From the NCBI GenBank assembly GCA_903925435.1, contig CAIYFF010000458.1:1-6488 (forward strand): 6,488 bases of DNA, written 5' to 3'. Of the stretch, positions 1 through 6,488 are shown in pieces (positions within the stretch are counted from its first letter, which is position 1; each line of letters starts with the position of its first letter). The stretch comes from an uncultured Planctomycetota bacterium. GTDB taxonomy: Bacteria > Planctomycetota > UBA1135 > UBA2386. The notes under the pieces were generated by a model. The model was not told the DNA's origin. It was given only the letters and a program-made list of their open reading frames with translations, and did no database searches. The translations under genes and the position numbers were made by a program.

Positions 1-716
1 AGAACGTGCGCGAACTCGGCAACGCGACGATCAGCAACGCCTCTGACGCAGCATTCACGAACGCGCCCAACTCGTATGCGCGCGTCAATGCGAACACCAA
101 CGGCGCGCTCACGCTCGCCGCGGCGGCGACGTTCTCGGCGGGCGCTTCCGTCGAGCTCGCCGACAACGGAACGGCGCTGACCGCGCCGACCGTCGCGGGC
201 ACGAGCGTCGTGCTCAGCGCCAACCCAACGCTGCGCCGCGTTCCGGCAGCGCTGGCTGCGTATCCCTCGACCTCGATCGTCGACAACTTCTCGCTCGCGC
301 TCGGATCGACGGCGATCGCCGCAGGCATGAAGGAACAGGGCGCTTCCGACGTCGACGCGGGCCCCATCGGCTCGCCGATCGGCGACACGCCGGGACTGTC
401 GGATCCGATCGCCAGCGACCTGCTGTGGATCGAACGCGTCACGCCGGCGCCGTCGGTGACCCTCGGCTCGTCGCAGAGCGTCATCATCCGCTTCAACTCG
501 TCGCTGACTTCTGTGTCGGTGACTTCTACGCGCATGCGCGTGATCTCCGGCGCGAGCGCGGTGGTCGCAGCGGGCATCAGCGTCGTCGGCAACACGATCA
601 CGTTGACGCCTCCGGGCGGCGGCTGGCCTGCGGGCGCGCTGCGCCTCGAACTGCACCGCGCGATCGCCGCTGGCACGGCGACGATCTCGCACCCGACGAT
701 TTACCCGCTGCGCTGA
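1..716 (+). CDS. Secreted parallel beta-helix protein with Ig-like C-terminal domain (C-terminal part)
   Basis: This is the C-terminal part of a larger protein; the frame is open to the left edge, so the GTG at position 6 is unlikely to be the true start. About 237 codons are visible. Roughly residues 1-95 are rich in Gly, Ala, Asn, Thr and Val in short beta-strand-like steps. They are followed by an FSLALGSTAIAAG motif and, slightly later, DVDAGPIGSP. That pair matches the closing coil of right-handed beta-helix proteins of the 'choice-of-anchor Q' type (family pattern FxLxxGSPAIDAG ... DxGAxG). The last 100 or so residues look like a bacterial Ig-like (Big_5-type) domain, with alternating strands and an NTITLTPPGGGWPAGALRLEL stretch cut here by proline and glycine turns. 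Such proteins are normally exported and act at the cell surface, as adhesins or polysaccharide-binding proteins, but no enzymatic residues can be assigned here. The TGA stop lies inside the first copy of a 43-bp tandem repeat. Confidence 0.7.
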   Translation, partial: NVRELGNATISNASDAAFTNAPNSYARVNANTNGALTLAAAATFSAGASVELADNGTALTAPTVAGTSVVLSANPTLRRVPAALAAYPSTSIVDNFSLALGSTAIAAGMKEQGASDVDAGPIGSPIGDTPGLSDPIASDLLWIERVTPAPSVTLGSSQSVIIRFNSSLTSVSVTSTRMRVISGASAVVAAGISVVGNTITLTPPGGGWPAGALRLELHRAIAAGTATISHPTIYPLR

Positions 717-826
717 GCTGTCGCGCGCCATGGCGCAACGGGGCTACCCGCTGCGCTGAGCTGTCGCGCGCCATGGCGCAACGGGGCAACCCGCTGAGCT
801 GTCGCGCGCGATGGCGCAACGGGGGC
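702..826 (+). repeat. 43-bp tandem repeat, 2.9 copies, hairpin-forming
   Basis: Copies 1 (702-744) and 2 (745-787) are identical over 43 bases. Copy 3 (788-826) lacks five bases near its start and carries an extra G and a few substitutions. Copy 1 contains the last four codons (Tyr-Pro-Leu-Arg) and TGA of the upstream gene, so the unit duplicates a coding/non-coding boundary. Each copy carries an ATG followed by GCGCAACGGG. In copy 1 this opens a nine-codon frame ending again in Tyr-Pro-Leu-Arg-stop (730-759). Each full copy also has the 12-base palindrome GCGCCATGGCGC. The array ends 23 bases before the preferred argJ start. Confidence 0.9.
731..758 (+). other. Strong inverted repeat (possible RNA hairpin) at repeat-unit junction
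   Basis: At the junction of repeat copies 1 and 2, GCGCA-A-CGGG (733-742) pairs with CCCG-C-TGCGC (747-756) around a GCTA loop. This gives nine Watson-Crick pairs with one A-C mismatch, and two G-U pairs could extend it to 731-758. It begins 14 bases after the stop codon of the beta-helix gene. No T-run follows, so it is not a canonical intrinsic terminator; it could stabilise the 3' end of the mRNA or be a by-product of the duplication. At the next junction the inner stem recurs (820-side sequence excluded; 782-785 with 790-793) with a GCAA tetraloop but lacks the outer stem. Confidence 0.5.
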
Positions 827-833
827 AGGCCGC

Positions 834-839
834 TATCCT
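834..839 (+). promoter_or_regulatory. Candidate -10 element for argJ
   Basis: TATCCT (four of six matches to TATAAT) ends ten bases before the preferred argJ ATG at 850. A start of transcription 6-10 bases downstream would give a leaderless or nearly leaderless mRNA, which fits the absence of a Shine-Dalgarno sequence before this ATG. No convincing -35 box is seen at the matching distance, where the third repeat copy lies. The call rests on position and weak similarity only. Confidence 0.3.
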
Positions 840-849
840 GCCCGCCCCC

Positions 850-2049
<1,200 letters not shown>

Positions 2050-2083
2050 CGAACGCAACCGACGCGCGACGCGCGCGAGTGGG

Positions 2084-2665
2084 CTACTGCTCGCGCTTCT
2101 TCTGATCCAACCGCTCGCGATACACGCTCGGCAGCGGCGCGTCCTTGTCGCTCCACCACTCGCGATGGTCGGCGGCATCCGTCGCCACGTTGGCGACCCA
2201 ACCGATGCGCGCATCGGGCACGCTGTCGCAGTAGGGCAGATACGGCTTGATGTCGAGGATCGGCGTGCCATCGAGGATGTCGTGGTCGCCGACCATCAAC
2301 ACGCGCTTCTCGATGCGCACCAATCGCACGCACGAGAGCCCGATCGGATTGGGCCGCGCCGGCGACCTCGTCGCCAACACGCCGCGCTTCTCCGAGTCTC
2401 GCGGCGGTTGCACCTTGCTGTTCCATCCGCGCGTGCGATCGCACACGAACAGCACCCACACGTGCGAGAAGCCTTCGAGGTCGTGCAGCGCGTTCTGCAA
2501 GCCTTGCGCGATGTGGATCTCGCCGCGCACCATCGGCTCTTCGGATGCTGGCTCGACGCGCGGTTGGCGCGGAGCCTCGTGGTGCACGACGAGCGACGAA
2601 CGCATGACCCCGATCGGCCGCAGCGCGAGGTCGAGCGCTGGCGCAAACTCGTGCGGCTTGCTCAC
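2084..2665 (-). CDS. trmO: tRNA (adenine(37)-N6)-methyltransferase TrmO (TsaA/YaeB/VirR family)
   Basis: TrmO uses S-adenosylmethionine to methylate N6 of t6A37 in tRNA-Thr, fine-tuning decoding in the cytoplasm. The 193-residue protein has the family core in order: RPIGVMRSS (16-24), the APRQP segment (31-35), GFSHVWVLFVCD (65-76), PPRDSEKRGVLATRSPARPN (87-106) leading into PIGLS, and the hallmark DILDGTPILDIKPYLPYCDS (129-148). It is shorter than E. coli TrmO (about 235 residues) because the C-terminal extension is reduced to about 45 residues. I start it at GTG 2665-2663, which overlaps the TGA of the lipoprotein gene by four bases (GTGA). This suits translational coupling and places the core close to the N-terminus, as in the family. 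The frame stays open to 2755 within the neighbour's codons, but that extension has no family match. It converges on argJ with 34 bases between the stops. Confidence 0.9.
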   Translation of the reverse strand: MSKPHEFAPALDLALRPIGVMRSSLVVHHEAPRQPRVEPASEEPMVRGEIHIAQGLQNALHDLEGFSHVWVLFVCDRTRGWNSKVQPPRDSEKRGVLATRSPARPNPIGLSCVRLVRIEKRVLMVGDHDILDGTPILDIKPYLPYCDSVPDARIGWVANVATDAADHREWWSDKDAPLPSVYRERLDQKKREQ

Positions 2666-3225
2666 CGCGGCGCAGCAGCCTTCTTCGGCATCTGCAGTTT
2701 GATCTTGGTGCCCGGCTTGAGCCTGCGCGTGTCGCGCTCGCTCCAGCCGTTCCACTTCATGATGTCCTTGAAGCGCTTCGCGGTGCCGAGGTGCTTCGAA
2801 GCCACATCCATCAACGTCTCGCTGGCGCCCAATTCGACGACCACGACGTCGAACGCGTCATCGCCAGACTCGGGCTTCGGATCGGGCTTGGGTTCGGGCT
2901 GCGGCTCCGTCTTCGGCTGGGTCTCGCCCTTCGCTCCCGAGTCTTCTTGGCTGCCCTTCGCAATCGGCTCCGACTTGGCGCCGCGCCCATCCTCGCCACC
3001 GTTGCCGGCCTGTGGCTTCTGCTCGATGTGCGGGGCCGGCTGCAGGATCGGCTGCGGCGCGGGCAACAACTCGACTCCGGACTTCAGCAGCATGCGCGAC
3101 AACGACGCGCCTGCGCCGCCGAGTTCGAGCACGAGTTCGCCATCGCCCATGAGCCGCTGCGGCGAACGCTGAGCGCACGACGCGAGCACCAAGAGCAACA
3201 CACCACCGGGGAGCCACAACCGCAT
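2662..3225 (-). CDS. LysM-domain lipoprotein with Pro/Lys/Glu linker
   Basis: A 187-residue predicted lipoprotein. MRLWLPGGVLLLVLASC is a type II signal peptide: one positive residue, a hydrophobic core and an LASC lipobox, so Cys17 would be lipidated after cleavage by signal peptidase II. Residues about 52-120 form a low-complexity linker rich in Pro, Lys, Glu and Gln (for example EPKPDPKPES). The C-terminal 127-178 region reads as a LysM domain, with VVVELGASETLMDVASKHLG at the start, an IMKWNG core and LKPGTKIKL at the end; LysM binds N-acetylglucosamine-containing glycans, chiefly peptidoglycan. The likely picture is a membrane-anchored protein whose linker lets the LysM touch the cell wall. 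No catalytic domain is present. The frame is open upstream to 3426, but only the ATG at 3225 sets the signal peptide at the N-terminus. It is the first gene of a two-gene unit with trmO. The specific function is unknown. Confidence 0.85.
   Translation of the reverse strand: MRLWLPGGVLLLVLASCAQRSPQRLMGDGELVLELGGAGASLSRMLLKSGVELLPAPQPILQPAPHIEQKPQAGNGGEDGRGAKSEPIAKGSQEDSGAKGETQPKTEPQPEPKPDPKPESGDDAFDVVVVELGASETLMDVASKHLGTAKRFKDIMKWNGWSERDTRRLKPGTKIKLQMPKKAAAPR
2870..2917 (-). repeat. 12-bp imperfect tandem repeat in lipoprotein linker
   Basis: Four consecutive 12-base units on the plus strand (2870-2881, 2882-2893, 2894-2905, 2906-2917), each of the form TCSGKCTKSGGN, encode the Lys/Glu-Pro-rich linker of the LysM lipoprotein on the minus strand. 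Twelve bases is four codons, so gain or loss of units would change linker length without breaking the frame. Confidence 0.6.
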
Positions 3226-3231
3226 CCGCGC

Positions 3232-3260
3232 ATCATTCCCAACCGCAGTCGCCGCGGCAA
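3232..3260 (-). promoter_or_regulatory. Candidate sigma70-like promoter for the LysM lipoprotein-trmO unit
   Basis: On the minus strand TTGCCG (3260-3255) and AATGAT (3237-3232) are separated by 17 bases; each matches four of six consensus positions. The -10 box ends six bases before the ATG at 3225, so the transcript would be leaderless or nearly so, which agrees with the poor Shine-Dalgarno match there. It lies in the 106-base spacer shared with the divergent psd, for which I see no clear promoter. Confidence 0.3.
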
Positions 3261-3331
3261 CGATCGACGCATCGGCGCTGCAGCCGACCTTGCGCGCATA
3301 GTCGGGATGAAGGACAACTCGCGCCCGATTC

Positions 3332-4099
3332 ATGCGCGCGCTGCTGCTCCACCTCCTGCCCAAGGTCCTGTTCTCGCGGGCGACCGGCGCGCTCTGCTCG
3401 CTGCCCCTGCCGCGCGCGCTGCGCACGCCGTTCTTCTCCTGGTTCGCGCGCCGCTACGGCGCGGACCTGGCGCAGATCGGCGACCCGCTCGATTCGTATC
3501 GCAGCATGCAGGCCTTCTTCCAACGCGCGCTGCGGGAAGGCGCGCGTCCGGTCGGCAACGCACCACTCGTGTGGCCGAGCGACGGCCGCATCGTCACGAG
3601 CGGCCCGGTGCGCAACGGGCGCATCGAACAGGTGAAGGGCCGCGACTACGCGCTGGCGGACCTGCTGGGCGACCGCGACCTCGCCGCCGCGCTCGAAGGC
3701 GGCTCCCAGGCGACGGTCTACCTCGCGCCCGGCGACTACCACCGAGTGCACTCGCCGTTTGCCGCGCGAGTGACCAACGTGAAGGCGCTGCCGGGCACGC
3801 TGTTTCCGGTCAATCCGCCTGCGGTTGCATGCATCCGCGACCTGTTTGCGCGCAACAGTCGCCACGTGTTCGACTGCACGCTCGAGGACGGACGTCGCGC
3901 GGCAGTCGTGATGGTCGGCGCATTCAACGTCGGCGGAACGTCCGTCACCGCGCAGACAGGCTCGCAGGTGGCGCGCGGCGGCGAACTCGGCCGATTCGGC
4001 TTTGGCTCCACGGCCGTCGCAATCGTGGGCCCGGGCGGGCCCACGTTCCGGCCGGAGCAACCCGGCGCGCGCGTGTGGATGGGCGGCGCCGCGTCGTGA
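3332..4099 (+). CDS. psd: Phosphatidylserine decarboxylase proenzyme
   Basis: Psd converts phosphatidylserine to phosphatidylethanolamine at the inner membrane face, using a pyruvoyl group made by self-cleavage. The 255-residue product aligns by eye with the E. coli type along its length. The N-terminus LLHLLPKVLFSRATG resembles the membrane-associated start of the family, which supports ATG 3332. SMQAFFQRALREGARPV (58-74) is the usual FF-R-L region, and WPSDGRI contains the catalytic Asp84. YLAPGDYHRVHSP (130-142) contains His137 and His140, and FGST (224-227) is the cleavage site, giving a beta chain of 225 residues and an alpha chain of 30 beginning at Ser226, the pyruvoyl precursor. The full Asp-His-Ser set is therefore present and the enzyme should be active. 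An AAGGA at 3310-3314 is too far upstream to be a good ribosome-binding site. No phosphatidylserine synthase gene is adjacent. It is divergent from the lipoprotein gene and converges on the HEAT-repeat gene. Confidence 0.95.
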   Translation: MRALLLHLLPKVLFSRATGALCSLPLPRALRTPFFSWFARRYGADLAQIGDPLDSYRSMQAFFQRALREGARPVGNAPLVWPSDGRIVTSGPVRNGRIEQVKGRDYALADLLGDRDLAAALEGGSQATVYLAPGDYHRVHSPFAARVTNVKALPGTLFPVNPPAVACIRDLFARNSRHVFDCTLEDGRRAAVVMVGAFNVGGTSVTAQTGSQVARGGELGRFGFGSTAVAIVGPGGPTFRPEQPGARVWMGGAAS

Positions 4100-4114
4100 C
4101 GCAGCGCGCGCGGA

Positions 4115-5707
4115 TCAGCTGCCGGCCGCGCGCATCGCGAGCTTGACCTCGTCGCCGATGCGGCCCTTGTGGCGCTTGTGCAGGTGCGCGAGCAAGTCTT
4201 GGCCAAAGCGTCGGTCCGAGCCAACCGTCTGCGCGAAGTAGCTGCCGAGCTTCAGCTGCTGCTCTGCGGGCAGCGACGAGTCCTTCTTGATGCGCTCGAG
4301 CAGGGGGAACCCATCGCGCAAGAGCGCCAGGAAGAAGCCCATCGCCGCGTTGCCCGGCGTCGCCGCCTCGCCGCCCGGTCGCATCGCGTCTTGCAACAGG
4401 CGCGTGACCGCGAGTTGGTAGCGACCTTCGTTGTCGAGCATGTTCTTCGACGCAAGGCGCGCGAGAACGTGCAGCGCCTCGGGGTAGCGCTTCTGCTTGC
4501 GCCACCGCAATGCGCGCTCGGCAAACATCGGCACGAGCTTGTCGCCGAGCGCCGCGATCGCGACGTCTGCGAGGTGATCGGCGATCAAAGGACGCTGCGG
4601 CAGCAGCTTCATGGCACGCTCGGCCGCGGCCTTTGCGGTCTTGGGCTGGATGTGCGGAGCCAAACGCAGCAGCACTGCGCCGACGCGGCCAGCCTCGACC
4701 GGCTCGCGCGCGAGCAACAGCAGCTTGAGCATCGGCTCGACGGCGTGCTTGCTCGTCGCGAGCAAATCTTCTGCCGCCGCACGGAAGCGCTCGTCGGTGT
4801 GGTCGCGCAGCTTCAGCGCGATCCGGACTGCTTCGGCCGATCCGCTTGCGCGCAATGCACGCAGCGCAAAGAGCCGCTGCTCTGGACTGCGCGCGGCGAG
4901 CATCTTCTCCAGTTGCTCGTCGAGGCCTTCGGGCAGCGACTGCAGCGAAGCCAGCAGTTCGCGCACGGCATCGTGCACGGACTGCTGCGCAGCATCGTCG
5001 AGCACGGCGAGGAAGACCTTCGCTTGCGCAGTCGTAAGTTCTTGCCCGCGCAGCGCACGCAGTGCCTCAATGCGCACTGGCAACGGCGACTTGTCGCCCG
5101 TGTGCTGCAACAGCATCGCCTTCGCAGAAGCCACGTCGACCACCGCGAGCGAGCCGATCAGATTGGCGAGGCATGCATCGGCGAGCGGCTCGCGCATGGC
5201 CGCGGTGAGCGCGTCGCGCAGCGCCTTCTTGGCTACATCCGGGAGCTTCGGCCCCGCCTCTACCAGGAGTTCCTTGGTTGCGGCCGAGACCTCTGGGGTC
5301 GCGAGCGCGCGCACGAAAGGCGCCACACAGTCCTTCTGCATGCTGCGCGCCAGAACGTGCAACAACCGCAACCGCCGGTCCGGCGGCGCCGTATCGATCG
5401 ACTCGAGGATCGGGCCATGCGCCGCAGCCGATGCCTCGTTGAGCAGGTGCGACAACTGGTCGTTCCATCCCTCGTGCTCCACCAGCGCGCGCACCAACAC
5501 ACGATAGGCATCCGCCGTGCCGATGTGCGCGAGCGCCTCAAGTGCAAAGCGGCCTTGCACATGAGACCGCTGGATCGAGGCTGCGAGCGACTTGATGACC
5601 GCCGGCTCCTTCACCCGAAGCTCTCCAAGGACCTGCGCGGCCGCGACCTGCAGGTCGGCGCGCCCGGCATCCAACATGGCGACGATTGCCTTTACGGTAT
5701 CGTTCAT
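4115..5707 (-). CDS. HEAT-type alpha-helical repeat protein of unknown function
   Basis: A 530-residue, probably cytoplasmic protein with no signal peptide or membrane segment, made almost entirely of paired amphipathic helices rich in Ala and Leu. Repeat-like pairs are visible at about residues 1-30, 34-72, 111-136, 140-170, 205-235, 242-270, 276-302, 305-332 and 338-367; ALRALRASGSAEAVRIALKL (281-300) is a typical HEAT/ARM unit. Residues about 395-440 look more like a TPR pair, and the last 90 residues end in a Lys/Arg-rich stretch (KRHKGRIGDEVK). Such solenoids bind proteins or RNA; no catalytic motif is seen, so no function is assigned. The ATG at 5707 is chosen because AGAGGT lies eight bases upstream, the best ribosome-binding site in the window; an in-frame TTG two codons earlier is less likely. 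It is transcribed alone, with a sigma70-like promoter 60-70 bases upstream. It converges on psd (15-base gap), leaving no room for a separate bidirectional terminator. Confidence 0.85.
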   Translation of the reverse strand: MNDTVKAIVAMLDAGRADLQVAAAQVLGELRVKEPAVIKSLAASIQRSHVQGRFALEALAHIGTADAYRVLVRALVEHEGWNDQLSHLLNEASAAAHGPILESIDTAPPDRRLRLLHVLARSMQKDCVAPFVRALATPEVSAATKELLVEAGPKLPDVAKKALRDALTAAMREPLADACLANLIGSLAVVDVASAKAMLLQHTGDKSPLPVRIEALRALRGQELTTAQAKVFLAVLDDAAQQSVHDAVRELLASLQSLPEGLDEQLEKMLAARSPEQRLFALRALRASGSAEAVRIALKLRDHTDERFRAAAEDLLATSKHAVEPMLKLLLLAREPVEAGRVGAVLLRLAPHIQPKTAKAAAERAMKLLPQRPLIADHLADVAIAALGDKLVPMFAERALRWRKQKRYPEALHVLARLASKNMLDNEGRYQLAVTRLLQDAMRPGGEAATPGNAAMGFFLALLRDGFPLLERIKKDSSLPAEQQLKLGSYFAQTVGSDRRFGQDLLAHLHKRHKGRIGDEVKLAMRAAGS

Positions 5708-5715
5708 TCGCAATG

Positions 5716-5721
5716 ACCTCT
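5716..5721 (-). promoter_or_regulatory. Ribosome-binding site of the HEAT-repeat gene
   Basis: AGAGGT on the minus strand sits eight bases before ATG 5707. It decides between that ATG and the TTG at 5713, which would leave only two bases of spacing. It is the only clear Shine-Dalgarno sequence in the window. Confidence 0.7.
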
Positions 5722-5774
5722 GGCAGAGAACTGACGCCTACGAGCAGGGAAGCGCGCGGCGATGAATGTGGCGG

Positions 5775-5803
5775 ATTATGGCAAGGCCTAATGGACCCGC
5801 CAA
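5775..5803 (-). promoter_or_regulatory. Candidate sigma70-like promoter of the HEAT-repeat gene
   Basis: TTGGCG (5803-5798, four of six to TTGACA) and CATAAT (5780-5775, five of six to TATAAT) are separated by exactly 17 bases on the minus strand. Transcription would begin near 5768, giving a leader of about 60 bases that contains the AGAGGT ribosome-binding site. This is the best-matching promoter in the window. Confidence 0.55.
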
Positions 5804-5968
5804 GACCGAGCCCTAATGCGGCAAAGAAACCACAGGATGTTTGCAGTCCCCTCATGTGGTGGCCGGAAATCGAGTTGCGATGAGCAGTAAGGAAGGGGCG
5901 CCACCTCCCAAACAGGCATAGCCGCCAGCCGGAGCCCTACTTCCACATGCCTGGGGCTTGCCCCGCCA

Positions 5969-5996
5969 TTGCCCGGCCCCGCCGCAACCCTACTCT
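5969..5996 (+). promoter_or_regulatory. Weak candidate promoter for the glycosyltransferase gene
   Basis: TTGCCC (5969-5974) and TACTCT (5991-5996) are 16 bases apart, matching four and three of six consensus positions. The segment CTACTCTGCCGCGCC before the TTG start resembles CTATCCTGCCCGCCCCC before the argJ ATG, which suggests a shared local promoter style with little or no leader. On its own the match is poor. Confidence 0.2.
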
Positions 5997-6004
5997 GCCG
6001 CGCC

Positions 6005-6488
6005 TTGCGCCTTCTTCTCGTAGCCCCGTTCTTGCCGGACGTCCGCGCCTCGCATGGCGGCGGCAACTACCTGGGCGCGCTGTGCCAGGCACTGGGGGCG
6101 AAGACAGAACTTGCGCTCGCAGCGCAGCTTCGGCCCGACGAGGAGCAGTCGCTGTCGGCGCGCGGCTTGTCACCCTTCATGCGCGCATGGACCGTGCCCG
6201 CGGCTGCTCGGCCGACCGGCCTCGCCCGCGGCCTGCATCAAGTCCGCATGCTGGCGCGGTGGGGACTCGCCGGCGAGCCACTCGTCGCCGCCAAGTTCGG
6301 CACTGCCGCCATGCGCGAGAACGTGCGCCGCGCCGTGGCCGAGTTTCGCCCCGACGCCGTGCTGCTTGAGTTGGCGCAATCGGCCCAGTTCGTCCGCGAC
6401 CTCGCCGGCACGCCGTGCATCCTGACCGACCACGAGGCGGGCGTGCCCGCCAACACGCGAACCGGCCTCGGCGCGTTCGCGGACCGTC
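6005..6488 (+). CDS. GT4-type glycosyltransferase (N-terminal part, runs off the window)
   Basis: A frame without stops runs from 5891 to the window end. Reading from TTG 6005 gives MRLLLVAPFLPDVRASHGGG, the standard opening of GT-B fold, family 4-like glycosyltransferases: a hydrophobic first strand, a proline-containing turn and a glycine-rich acceptor-side loop. Downstream, VRRAVAEFRPDAVLLELAQS (about 115-134) and GTPCILTDHEAGVPAN (about 142-157) match later strands of the N-terminal Rossmann domain. Only 161 codons are visible; the C-terminal nucleotide-sugar-binding half with its EX7E motif lies beyond the window, so donor and product cannot be named. There is no ATG or GTG in frame before 6005, and the first internal ATG (6179) would remove the first strands, so a TTG start is the best choice. 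An alternative TTG at 5969 would add a Pro-rich, non-family tail. There is no Shine-Dalgarno sequence. The likely role is building surface polysaccharide or modifying lipids or proteins. Confidence 0.8.
   Translation, partial: MRLLLVAPFLPDVRASHGGGNYLGALCQALGAKTELALAAQLRPDEEQSLSARGLSPFMRAWTVPAAARPTGLARGLHQVRMLARWGLAGEPLVAAKFGTAAMRENVRRAVAEFRPDAVLLELAQSAQFVRDLAGTPCILTDHEAGVPANTRTGLGAFADR

Larger units (their letters stand above)
5708..6004. other. Divergent intergenic spacer
   Basis: A 297-base spacer between the HEAT gene and the glycosyltransferase gene. The HEAT-proximal 100 bases hold its ribosome-binding site and promoter. The middle (for example 5821-5880, 32 of 60 bases G or C by hand count) is clearly poorer in G+C than the flanking genes, as expected for regulatory DNA. 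The last 70 bases are C-rich and repeat the patterns GCCCC and CCCTAC. I see no RNA gene, terminator or credible small protein here. Confidence 0.6.

Noticed and set aside
2050..2083. GC-rich alternating sequence between argJ and trmO as a bidirectional terminator
   Set aside because: CGCG arms with a three-base loop only, no T-run on either strand; alternating CG is common in this DNA.
2666..2755. Longer N-terminus for TrmO
   Set aside because: The extra 30 codons lie in the LysM coding region and match no TrmO feature; GTG 2665 fits the family start and the GTGA overlap.
3226..3426. Longer N-terminus for the LysM lipoprotein
   Set aside because: It would bury the signal peptide and lipobox 67 residues inside the protein and overlap the psd start.
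2791..4146. 451-codon plus-strand open frame across the lipoprotein and psd
   Set aside because: It covers the antisense of the lipoprotein and a wrong frame of psd, is extremely Arg-rich, and shows no family motif.
4169..5716. 515-codon plus-strand frame opposite the HEAT gene
   Set aside because: It mirrors the HEAT gene almost end to end, is Arg/Gln/Leu-rich without motifs, and the opposite strand has the promoter, Shine-Dalgarno and helical-repeat pattern.
5829..5860. ACCACA / TGTGGT inverted repeat as an operator
   Set aside because: Six-base arms 20 bases apart are expected by chance and do not sit on the promoter.
5686..5883. 65-codon plus-strand frame over the HEAT start and spacer
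   Set aside because: Overlaps the HEAT start, promoter and ribosome-binding site; no start signal or family resemblance.
5953..5964. GGGGC-TT-GCCCC inverted repeat as a terminator
   Set aside because: The usable loop leaves only four pairs and no T-run follows; C-rich sequence makes this likely by chance.
5788..6066. 92-codon minus-strand frame in the spacer before the glycosyltransferase
   Set aside because: No recognisable motif or ribosome-binding site, and it overlaps the glycosyltransferase start and the HEAT promoter.

Overview
The window is high-GC bacterial chromosome with seven protein genes, of which the first and last are cut by the window edges. No RNA genes, insertion sequences, integrases or CRISPR arrays were found. 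The gene content suggests a Planctomycetota-like or other large-genome Gram-negative bacterium. It includes a secreted beta-helix protein with an Ig-like tail, a LysM lipoprotein with a Pro-rich linker, a large HEAT-repeat protein, ArgJ-type arginine synthesis and weak Shine-Dalgarno use. This placement is an inference, because no marker gene is present.

Layout: (1) 1-716, plus strand, C-terminal end of a secreted beta-helix protein. (2) 702-826, an almost perfect 43-bp tandem repeat that begins inside the last codons of that gene and ends just before argJ. (3) 850-2049, plus strand, argJ, complete. (4) 2084-3225, minus strand, a two-gene unit in which a LysM lipoprotein gene runs into trmO with a 4-base GTGA overlap; it converges on argJ. 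(5) 3332-4099, plus strand, psd, divergent from the lipoprotein gene. (6) 4115-5707, minus strand, a 530-residue HEAT-type helical-repeat protein of unknown role, converging on psd with 15 bases between them. (7) 5708-6004, a divergent spacer holding a good sigma70-like promoter for the HEAT gene. (8) 6005-6488, plus strand, N-terminal third or so of a GT4-type glycosyltransferase that probably starts at TTG.

The genes do not form one pathway. They cover arginine synthesis (argJ), tRNA modification (trmO), phosphatidylethanolamine synthesis (psd), envelope proteins (lipoprotein, beta-helix protein), a scaffold-like solenoid and a glycosyltransferase. Most of the window is ordinary housekeeping sequence. 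The parts that deserve a second look are the hairpin-forming repeat at the beta-helix/argJ junction, the coupled lipoprotein-trmO pair, the uncharacterised HEAT protein, and hints that several genes are transcribed with very short or no leaders. I do not see convincing evidence for a new multi-gene system.
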